Of a stretch of DNA of 34,337 nt, positions 27,758-34,337 are shown piece after piece. Below the pieces are notes generated by a model. That model searched no databases and had not been told where the DNA came from. It worked only from the letters and a program-made list of their open reading frames with translations. Position numbers and translations under genes: made by a program. This DNA comes from Psychrobacter pasteurii (GTDB taxonomy: Bacteria > Pseudomonadota > Gammaproteobacteria > Pseudomonadales > Moraxellaceae). Position 1 is the first letter of the stretch. Each line of letters begins with the position of its first letter. The stretch spans positions 1-34,337 of the forward strand of contig NZ_FUGD01000052.1 in the NCBI RefSeq assembly GCF_900162815.1, read 5' to 3'.

Positions 27758-28849
27758 TTATACGTTAAATCTAAAGTGCATCACATCGCCATCTTGAACG
27801 ATATAGGTCTTACCTTCTAAGCGAGATTTACCCGCAGCGGCAGCTCCTTTTTCACCACCATGCTCGATGAAGTCTTCATAAGCGATAACTTCAGCACGAA
27901 TGAAGCCACGCTCAAAGTCAGTGTGGATCACACCAGCGGCTTCAGGCGCCGTAGCACCCACTTTTACGGTCCAAGCACGAACTTCTTTTACACCGGCCGT
28001 GAAGTAAGTTTGCATATCAAGCAGTTTATAACCTAAGCGGATTACTTGGTCTAAACCGGCTTCTTCCATGCCCATACCCTCTAGGAAGTCCGCTTTATCA
28101 GCTTCATCTAACTGAGAGATTTCTGCTTCAATTTGGTTGCACAGAGGCAGGACGATGGCATCTTCTTGGGCTGCGTAGTCACGTACAGCGTCTAGGTAAG
28201 GGTTGTTTTCAAAACCATCTTCGCTCACGTTAGCAATATACATGGTCGGCTTTAAGGTAATTAGACCATAGCTTTTGATCAGTTTTTTCTCATCATTGTC
28301 TAAGTTTGCACCGCGCGCCGCTTTACCTTCGGCCAATAGAGGTTCAATTTTTTTGAACACTTCTAAAGTAGCTTGAGCGTCTTTGTCATTGCCTTTGGCT
28401 TTTTTGGTTAAGTTAACGATAGCACGCTCAACCGCTTCTAGGTCAGCCAACGCAAGCTCAGTGTTGATGGTTTCGATATCATCAATAGGGCTAACACGGC
28501 CGTCTACGTGAATTACGTTGTCATCGTCAAAGCAGCGAACCACGTGAGCGATGGCATCAGTCTCACGAATGTTGGCTAGGAATTGGTTACCCATACCTTC
28601 ACCTTGTGACGCACCGGCTACCAGACCTGCAATATCTACGAACTCCATAGTGGTCGGTAGGACACGTTCAGGTTTTACGATTTCAGCCAATTTGTTTAAA
28701 CGAGGATCAGGCACAGGTACGATACCTACGTTAGGATCCTTGGTACAAAAAGGGAAGTTTTCGGCTGCAATACCGGCTTTGGTTAAAGCATTGAATAAAG
28801 TTGATTTTCCAACGTTTGGTAAGCCCACGATGCCACAATTAAAGCCCAT
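27758..28849 (-). CDS. ychF: Ribosome-binding ATPase YchF
   Basis: YchF is an Obg-family P-loop NTPase that prefers ATP and binds ribosomes; it is linked to oxidative-stress response. The 363 residues include [18 protein letters not shown] (9-26), [20 protein letters not shown] (G3 region), NVSE in place of NKxD at the base-recognition site, which explains ATP use, and a C-terminal TGS domain (about 280-363, with [15 protein letters not shown] and [10 protein letters not shown]). Complete and of normal length. Confidence 0.97.
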   Translation of the reverse strand: MGFNCGIVGLPNVGKSTLFNALTKAGIAAENFPFCTKDPNVGIVPVPDPRLNKLAEIVKPERVLPTTMEFVDIAGLVAGASQGEGMGNQFLANIRETDAIAHVVRCFDDDNVIHVDGRVSPIDDIETINTELALADLEAVERAIVNLTKKAKGNDKDAQATLEVFKKIEPLLAEGKAARGANLDNDEKKLIKSYGLITLKPTMYIANVSEDGFENNPYLDAVRDYAAQEDAIVLPLCNQIEAEISQLDEADKADFLEGMGMEEAGLDQVIRLGYKLLDMQTYFTAGVKEVRAWTVKVGATAPEAAGVIHTDFERGFIRAEVIAYEDFIEHGGEKGAAAAGKSRLEGKTYIVQDGDVMHFRFNV

Positions 28850-29086
28850 GTTCTGTCTCTCTTAATCTAATTTGATAAATAAAATAAATGGAATACTTAA
28901 TACGGATACTAAGATTGATATAAAAAAACGGCTGTTGAATACAGTGATTGTGACTCATACTGACCCAATATAGTCATCTTTAGTGTCAGATCTAGTGTCA
29001 AATCATTGTTTAATAGAAGTTAGGTAAATAAACAGGTAAATAAATTTAGCGCGTATTGTAGCAAATATTGTCTGAAAGAGGGTAAG

Positions 29087-30010
29087 CTATTGCTCATCAC
29101 CGCTATGATCTTCAATTAAGCCTACCATCACGCCCATGTTCTTATTATCTTGATGAGAAATGTCTGGTGCGTATAGCGCCGACGCTATTCCCCCATCTAA
29201 AAATAACGCGTTATTGCAGTTTAGATCTTCTTTAAATAAGCTAGCAAATTGATAAAAATTAACCGGCTCATTACTGGTGACGAATTTTAGGTTGCCATCT
29301 TCACAGATACCCACACCATTGCGAGTCTTTTGTGAGGTGCTGGTAGGATTAAATTTGGGATGAATTTTGCCATCGATAACCAATATAGGCCCTGACTGAG
29401 TAGCATACCAAGGCTTGGCCATGCCGCTTTGTAGCATTTCATTGAGTTTATGGCTTTCGGTGATACTGACTCGGTTATTTTTATCCCACCACAATACACC
29501 GTTTGGCATCATATGGAAGTTGCCTGCGCCTTGATTTAGGTTCAGGGATAAAATCTGTGTACCTTGAAGAACGGTATAGCCAATAGGGCCAAATTCAGAA
29601 TTGTACATGCCGGCATTGGTAGCAAATTTTAGCTCGCTACTTTTGGGCAGATCTGCCAATAGGTTGTTGAATTTATATAACGGCTGAATAGATTGATCTT
29701 GATCGGCCAGACGAGCATTGCCGTCTTTTTGACCCGCTTGCCATTGACCTGATTTCCAAAATAAGTGCAAAGACAAAGCAGAATCGGCTTCAAGCAGCTC
29801 ATTTTGTGACACTTGACATAAGGCATGAGCAAAAGGAGCGGCCTTAGTTTCACAAAACTGCGGCTGCTCCGTGGTTGCCTCTTTTACTGACTCTATTAAG
29901 GTCTCTAACTCTCCGTCTTCACAGCCTGATAGTAGCAAGGTGCTCCCTAAAGTTAGGGCGGCTAAAGTCCAGCAGCTTTTAGGACGGAAGTAAGAGGAGA
30001 GTTTCATCAT
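29087..30010 (-). CDS. Lipoprotein with phosphodiester glycosidase (NAGPA/DUF2233) domain
   Basis: The 307-residue product starts with a lipoprotein signal: positively charged N terminus, hydrophobic stretch and lipobox LLSGC (Cys30). From about residue 110 it matches the NAGPA-type (DUF2233) phosphodiester glycosidase fold: ATNAGMYNSEFGPIGY, GNFHMMPNGVLWW, TQSGPILVIDGK, TRNGVGICEDG and the metal-binding-like LFLDGGIASALY. Relatives remove sugar caps from phosphodiesters; the substrate here is unknown. It follows the GltB-like gene by 21 bases, so it is probably co-transcribed and envelope-located. Confidence 0.88.
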   Translation of the reverse strand: MMKLSSYFRPKSCWTLAALTLGSTLLLSGCEDGELETLIESVKEATTEQPQFCETKAAPFAHALCQVSQNELLEADSALSLHLFWKSGQWQAGQKDGNARLADQDQSIQPLYKFNNLLADLPKSSELKFATNAGMYNSEFGPIGYTVLQGTQILSLNLNQGAGNFHMMPNGVLWWDKNNRVSITESHKLNEMLQSGMAKPWYATQSGPILVIDGKIHPKFNPTSTSQKTRNGVGICEDGNLKFVTSNEPVNFYQFASLFKEDLNCNNALFLDGGIASALYAPDISHQDNKNMGVMVGLIEDHSGDEQ

Positions 30011-30031
30011 ATATTAAGAGCCTTAACGGGA

Positions 30032-31771
30032 TTATATGTCCGTGGGAAATTCCGAGTGAGTCGGGGGAGTTGCCTTTCTGGAATCTCGAGAGTCATCGTT
30101 ATAAGCCACATAAGCTTCGTTATCGGCTTTGAAGCTATCAGGATCGGCCATAACCCACATTTGGTTATAGATGTCTGAACGGGCGTTCATATTCAACAAG
30201 GCGCCTTCATCTATAAAGTAAAAACATCTTGATAGCAGCTTAATTGAGCCATCACTCATACGTCTTGCCACGTGATACGGGTGCAATTCATAAGGATGAG
30301 ATAGACCCACTGCGCCTACGAAGTTTGCCAAAGATTTTAGCGTGTTTTTATGGAAGCTTGCCACACGATCTGACTTACTTGGCACATCTAAAGCTTTTTC
30401 GCGATAAGGGTCTTGTGTGGCCACACCGGTAGGACAAGTGTTGGTATGACAAGAGCGAGACTGGATACAGCCAACTGCAAACATAAAGCCGCGTGCCGAG
30501 TTACACCAGTCAGCCCCAAGAGCCAACATTTTCGCAATATCAAAGGCTGATACAATCTTACCGCTCACCCCGATTTTGATTTTATCACGAATGTTTGAGC
30601 CCACTAGGGTGTTATGCACAAATAAGAAGCCATCAATTAATGGCATGCCGAAGCTGTCCATAAACTCTACCGGTGCAGCACCAGTACCCCCTTCAGCCCC
30701 ATCTACTACGATGAAGTCTGGGTAGTTGTCTTCTTCAATCATGGCTTTAACGATGGCCATAAATTGCCAAGGCTGACCGATACACAGCTTGATACCCACA
30801 GGCTTACCACCCGATAACTCACGCAGTTGCTGCCAGAAGTGCACCAACTCACGAGGGGTGTTAAAGGCAGAGTGAGTGGATGGCGAGATGCAGTCTTCCG
30901 CCATAGGAATACGGCGGGTTAAGGCAATCTCTTTGGTGATTTTTTCTGCAGGCAATACCCCGCCTTTACCAGGCTTTGCCCCTTGAGACAGTTTAATTTC
31001 AATCATTTTTACCTGGTCGTCAGTGGCGTTTTGGGCAAATAATTCAGGATCAAAGTTGCCATTTTCATCACGGCAACCAAAATACCCGGTACCTAGCTGC
31101 CAGATTAGGTCACCGCCATATTTACGGTGGTAAGGACTAATTGCCCCTTCACCTGTATCATGAGCGAACCCACCCATTTTAGCGCCTTGGTTAAGCGCCA
31201 TAATTGCACGGCCCGATAAACTTCCAAAGCTCATGGCGGAGATATTAAAGACAGACATAGAGTATGGCTGTAGACAGCGCTCATTACCCACCGTAATACG
31301 GAAGTCTTGAACATCTAAAGGTTGGCTGGTTTGTGATTGCAAAAACCACTCTTTATCTTTTGCGTATAAGTCGTCAAGCGTACCAAAAGCATTGGTATCA
31401 CTGACGTTTTTTGCACGTTGATAAACCAAAGCGCGTTGCTGGCGTGAAAAGGGAACTTCTTCTTTATCGTTTTCGATGAAGTACTGACGAATCTCTGGAC
31501 GATAACTTTCTAAAAAATAACGGATATGACCCGCAATAGGATAGTTATAAAGCACAGAGTGTTTTGATTGCAACAAGTCATAAATACCTACCACTACCAA
31601 TATGCCTGACAACAAGGCCAGCCACCAGGTTTGCAGTAAGATGGCAACCACAGTTAGGATTACCACACCAAAAAATAGACCATAACGCTTTACGACACCA
31701 ACTTGGTATTGGCGTTCATTGCGATCTGTACTTTCTGCTTTAGACGGGATAGCGATTCGTGATTCTGACAT
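30032..31771 (-). CDS. Membrane-anchored GltB-like FMN-binding protein
   Basis: ATG 31771 is chosen because AAAGGA lies 7 bases upstream; the frame is open to 31807. The 579-residue protein has two N-terminal hydrophobic helices (about 31-47 and 49-65), then the FMN-binding domain of the glutamate synthase large subunit: FNISAMSFGSLSGRAIMALN, QGAKPGKGGVLPAEKI, IVVDGAEGGTGAAPVEF and a 3Fe-4S-type cluster GCIQSRSCHTNTCPTG. It lacks the GltB amidotransferase domain and the C-terminal part, so it is a stand-alone FMN-binding glutamate-synthase-family protein of uncertain substrate, attached to the inner membrane. A lipoprotein gene follows it. Confidence 0.9.
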   Translation of the reverse strand: MSESRIAIPSKAESTDRNERQYQVGVVKRYGLFFGVVILTVVAILLQTWWLALLSGILVVVGIYDLLQSKHSVLYNYPIAGHIRYFLESYRPEIRQYFIENDKEEVPFSRQQRALVYQRAKNVSDTNAFGTLDDLYAKDKEWFLQSQTSQPLDVQDFRITVGNERCLQPYSMSVFNISAMSFGSLSGRAIMALNQGAKMGGFAHDTGEGAISPYHRKYGGDLIWQLGTGYFGCRDENGNFDPELFAQNATDDQVKMIEIKLSQGAKPGKGGVLPAEKITKEIALTRRIPMAEDCISPSTHSAFNTPRELVHFWQQLRELSGGKPVGIKLCIGQPWQFMAIVKAMIEEDNYPDFIVVDGAEGGTGAAPVEFMDSFGMPLIDGFLFVHNTLVGSNIRDKIKIGVSGKIVSAFDIAKMLALGADWCNSARGFMFAVGCIQSRSCHTNTCPTGVATQDPYREKALDVPSKSDRVASFHKNTLKSLANFVGAVGLSHPYELHPYHVARRMSDGSIKLLSRCFYFIDEGALLNMNARSDIYNQMWVMADPDSFKADNEAYVAYNDDSRDSRKATPPTHSEFPTDI

Positions 31772-32161
31772 GAAAAATCCTTTGTCACTTTTGTTAAATA
31801 CTACCAAGGTTAAAAGACAATTAATAAACGGTTTTCTGACACTACTTTTTTACATTACGTATTCTTTAAATAAGTTTTCGCTTACTTTAATCTCAGACCA
31901 AGTCATTAAAGCTTGGCATTCTAACTTGCTTTAACAGCTAGCTTTTCGTCACAACCTAGGGCATCTTGTCAAACTTAAAATATAAAAATAGCCAGCGACG
32001 CAAACAGAAGTTATCTGCCTACATTAAAGTTTATTTAATTATTATAAAAGGGATGTAAGTCGCTTAGTTATTTGTAAGTTATATACAAGTCATCAAGTGG
32101 GTTTATAGCAAGCTAATAAGTCACCTTACATTAAGCAAGAAAGTCCGTATAGTTTTTGAGC

Positions 32162-32221
32162 AGCGGTGTCGCCAGTGCCAGCAAAAACAAAACTGGCTAC
32201 TAAAAAGTACTAGTAACCGCT
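32162..32221. ncRNA. Candidate structured RNA, three-way-junction-like
   Basis: An outer helix AGCGGT (32162-32167) / ACCGCT (32216-32221) encloses GCCAGT (32171-32176) / ACTGGC (32192-32197) and TACT (32198-32201) / AGTA (32206-32209). All arms are perfect complements. I recognise no known RNA family, no promoter is assigned and the strand is unknown. Confidence 0.3.
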
Positions 32222-32238
32222 AACAGGCTGGGGTTAAA

Positions 32239-32300
32239 GATAAATATAAATTATTTAAAAAATGACGAATATTTATCTCTATTATAGCCAATATTTGGCT
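32239..32300. repeat. Two further inverted repeats upstream of ndk
   Basis: GATAAATAT (32239-32247) / ATATTTATC (32269-32277) is a 9-bp inverted repeat with 21 bases between. AGCCAA-TAT-TTGGCT (32286-32300) is a perfect short hairpin or operator-like palindrome. Confidence 0.6.
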
Positions 32301-32590
32301 TTAAACCTAATATTCGGCGGTTATTATTGGCAAGATATAACAGATATATAACACTCAGCCTTAATTGGAAGAGACGCGAGGTCAAATCTAATTTTGCCGG
32401 CCTCAATACTTAAGAATTAGTATCAGAATGTTGCTATTTTGCGATTGATTTCGTTTTTTTCTGTTATTTAATAAATGAGTCGTTATAATAAGCGCAGTTT
32501 GAAGGTGGTCTCTGTATTTAGAGGCAGGTCTTCATAACCTATAAAAATATATTTTGTTTACTTAATTTCATTAACCTTGAGGAGCTTTAC

Positions 32591-33022
32591 ATGGCTATCG
32601 AACGTACTTTATCAATCATCAAACCTGACGCAGTTGGCGGCAACCACATTGGCGCTATCTACAGCCGTTTTGAAGAAGCGGGTCTAAAAATTGTTGGCGC
32701 TAAAATGCTACATCTTGATGATGAAAAAGCTGGCGGTTTCTACGCTGAGCACAAAGAGCGTCCATTCTACAACGACCTAGTATCTTTCATGACTTCAGGT
32801 CCTGTTGTTGTATCAGTATTAGAAGGCGAAAACGCTATCGCTAAGCACCGTGAGATCATGGGTGCTACTAACCCAGCTGAAGCTGCTGAAGGTACTATCC
32901 GTAAAGACTTCGCTTCAAGCATCGATGAAAACGCAGTACACGGTTCTGACTCAGCTGAATCAGCAAAACGTGAAATTGCTTACTTCTTCGCTGATAACGA
33001 AGTATTAGACCGTACTCGTTAA
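32591..33022 (+). CDS. ndk: Nucleoside diphosphate kinase
   Basis: Ndk balances nucleoside triphosphates by phosphate transfer through an active-site His. The 143-residue protein shows [17 protein letters not shown]-like [15 protein letters not shown], and the catalytic His117 in ENAVHGSDS, followed by [10 protein letters not shown]. Length is standard. TTGAGGAGC lies just before the ATG as a strong ribosome-binding site. The codon use is regular, as in highly expressed genes. Single gene with its own terminator. Confidence 0.98.
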   Translation: MAIERTLSIIKPDAVGGNHIGAIYSRFEEAGLKIVGAKMLHLDDEKAGGFYAEHKERPFYNDLVSFMTSGPVVVSVLEGENAIAKHREIMGATNPAEAAEGTIRKDFASSIDENAVHGSDSAESAKREIAYFFADNEVLDRTR

Positions 33023-33099
33023 TTCAAGTTTTTAGCCCGTTTTTAGTTACTTATCTTAGTTATCTATTTTGGTTATCTAAAAACGCAAGGTTTTAAACG

Positions 33100-33130
33100 A
33101 AACGGCTAGGCCTTGGGCTTAGCCGTTTTT
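33100..33130 (+). terminator. Intrinsic terminator of ndk
   Basis: A 13-bp stem with one G-T pair (33100-33112 / 33116-33128) closes a 3-base loop and is followed by T's. It is 78 bases after the ndk stop. Confidence 0.85.
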
Positions 33131-33282
33131 CATTGTTAATTCACAGCCAAGTTTTTTAGGGCTTGTTAATATGCTGACACAGACAAACCTCATGTGAGTT
33201 GAAAATTTCAGTTATAATAGCCACATAGTTATAACAGTCATATACTGTTAAACCGCTTATTTGTAGAGCCAGTTTATCACCG

Positions 33283-33390
33283 GTCGCCGTAAAACCACCT
33301 ACTTCAGGGGGTGGATATAAGGCGACATGTACTGTAGTGAGTAGTGTTTAAAAGGTTGTAAGTTGAAATTAACCTCGGCATACTAAGTAT
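33283..33390 (+). mobile_element. Left end of the second tnpB element (subterminal hairpin)
   Basis: Nested inverted repeats GTCGCC (33283-33288) / GGCGAC (33321-33326) and CCACC (33295-33299) / GGTGG (33310-33314) form the kind of imperfect hairpin found at left ends of IS200/IS605-group elements. They lie about 65 bases before the tnpB ATG at 33391. The exact outer boundary, and so the target motif (TAM), cannot be fixed from one end. Confidence 0.55.
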
Positions 33391-34337
33391 ATGAAAACAC
33401 TCAAGCTACGCATTAAAGACAAGCACACAAAAGAGCTGAATCAGCTAAGCGGTTCGGTGAACTTTGTGTGGAACTATGTCAATGCGCTGTGCTTTGAGCA
33501 TTTAAAACGTACTGGTAAGTTTTTTAGTGCTTATGATCTAAGTGAGTACACCAAAGGAAGCGGTGAGTATTTAGGATTACACAGTCAAACACTGCAAGCC
33601 ATCAATGAAACTCATGCCAAGGCGCGTAAGCAGTTTAAAAAAACCAAACTTCATTGGCGTACTAATAGACCTGATGCCAAACGAAAATCACTTGGTTGGA
33701 TACCTTTTAAAAAGTCTGCTATCAAGCATCTAAGCACAAGACAAACAGGCAAAAAAGCACTTAAATCAAAAATTCAGCTATCACTTTCTAAAGGTCAAAA
33801 GCTCATCATAGATGTATTCGATAGCTACAACCTAAGCCTATATCAAATTAACACCTTAGAGATAGTACAAGACAGTCGTAGTCGTTGGTATGCGTGTATC
33901 ACCGTTAAAGACTTTCCTAAGCAAGTAAGTGGTAAGGGCAGCGTTGGAATTGATTTAGGCTTAAAAGAGTCTGCTACTACCTCAATGGGTGATAAACTTA
34001 CTATTAAGCAGACTAAAAAATGGGCTAAAAAGCTTGCTATCGCTCAACGTGCTAGCAATAAAAAACGTGTTAAAGCAATCCACGCCAAAATTAAAAATAC
34101 AAGATTAGACTTAATTCATAAATTCACCACCAAACTTGTCAAAGATAATGCTTTGATAGTGGTTGGTGATGTTAAATCACGCTCATTTACCAATAAAAGA
34201 ACCAAGCTAGCTAAATCGACATACGATGCAGGATGGTTTGAACTTAAACGACAACTGGAATACAAATGCAAGCATGCAGGTTGTCAGTTTGAGATCGTAA
34301 ATGAGAGTTACACTACCCAGACCTGCTCGTGCTGCCA
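33391..34337 (+). CDS. tnpB: TnpB (IS200/IS605 OrfB), runs off right edge
   Basis: Read from ATG 33391, 315 codons are visible before the window ends inside the zinc-ribbon. The N-terminal part (MKTLKLRIKDKHTKELNQLS, WNYVNALCFEHLK) is the usual OrfB start. RuvC-I is intact as VGIDLGLKES (Asp188). At RuvC-II the usual Glu is replaced: LIVVGDVKSRSF has Gly259-Asp260. KLAKSTYDAGWFELKRQL and the first ribbon cysteines (TCSCC) follow. RuvC-III lies outside the window but is present in the related copy at 3-260. No tnpA is seen next to it. Whether the enzyme cuts DNA depends on the RuvC-II variant. Confidence 0.93.
   Translation, partial: MKTLKLRIKDKHTKELNQLSGSVNFVWNYVNALCFEHLKRTGKFFSAYDLSEYTKGSGEYLGLHSQTLQAINETHAKARKQFKKTKLHWRTNRPDAKRKSLGWIPFKKSAIKHLSTRQTGKKALKSKIQLSLSKGQKLIIDVFDSYNLSLYQINTLEIVQDSRSRWYACITVKDFPKQVSGKGSVGIDLGLKESATTSMGDKLTIKQTKKWAKKLAIAQRASNKKRVKAIHAKIKNTRLDLIHKFTTKLVKDNALIVVGDVKSRSFTNKRTKLAKSTYDAGWFELKRQLEYKCKHAGCQFEIVNESYTTQTCSCC

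Larger units (their letters stand above)
31772..32590. other. Long non-coding region between GltB-like gene and ndk
   Basis: There are 819 bases with no credible gene, between divergently read genes. It contains a dense set of inverted repeats at 32162-32300 and 32406-32423, described separately, and a TATAAT at 32484-32489 that may be the ndk -10 (no good -35 is paired with it). Confidence 0.6.

Noticed and set aside
31719-31934. 71-residue plus-strand ORF in the GltB-like/ndk gap
   Set aside because: It starts within the GltB-like gene on the opposite strand, has no ribosome-binding site and no recognisable features.

Overview
The window looks like chromosome from a gammaproteobacterium of the Moraxellaceae, most likely Psychrobacter or a close relative. 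This rests on the style of the proteins, the moderate GC content with AT-rich intergenic DNA, the fimV-like/truA neighbourhood, and the single-operon urease locus with hupE/ureJ. It is a judgement from reading, not from a search. Most of the sequence is housekeeping DNA. Both edges lie inside copies of the same IS200/IS605-type (IS1341-like) tnpB gene in the same orientation. Bases 1-100 and 34238-34337 align with four differences, so the sequence probably stops where an assembly met a repeat.

Layout. 1-280: 3' end of a tnpB and its right-end hairpin. 340-3782 (minus): infA, truA, an asparaginase-like gene and a FimV-like membrane protein carrying two hexanucleotide repeat tracts. 4113-6558 (plus): tgt and an exported protein with faint catalase-like features. 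6647-9726 (minus): free-methionine-R-sulfoxide reductase, queA and dinB. 9976-13214 (plus): an AT-rich two-gene operon, a Nudix hydrolase overlapping a 946-residue PLD-nuclease/helicase/DUF3427 protein. 13329-19536 (minus): the complete urease cluster, read ureD-ureA-ureB-ureC-ureE-ureF-ureG-hupE/ureJ. 20132-20818 (minus): an orphan HTH/coiled-coil protein, followed by tRNA-Leu(CAA) and fpr. 22643-25180 (plus): trmO, a TatD-type nuclease and a TetR regulator. 25350-31771 (minus): a FabR/DesT-like regulator, dgt, ychF, a phosphodiester-glycosidase lipoprotein and a membrane-anchored GltB-like FMN protein. 32591-33022 (plus): ndk. 33283-34337: left end and 5' part of a second tnpB element.

How the genes work together. 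tgt and queA act in the same queuosine pathway but are separated and point towards each other. The urease genes form a self-sufficient set: structural subunits UreABC, accessory proteins UreDEFG with a very His-rich UreE tail, and a nickel permease. truA, trmO, tgt and queA are all tRNA-modification genes. dgt, ndk, the Nudix protein and dinB touch nucleotide pools or DNA synthesis.

The best candidate for a less described system is the Nudix + PLD-helicase-DUF3427 operon at about 9.9-13.2 kb. It has its own AT-rich leader, translationally coupled genes, its own hairpin end and a base composition unlike the adjacent urease genes; anti-phage defence is a reasonable inference. Secondary points are a TnpB with an altered RuvC-II motif, four tandem 13-mers carrying TATAAT before trmO, a switch-like leader before ureD, and a cluster of inverted repeats in the 0.8 kb gap before ndk.
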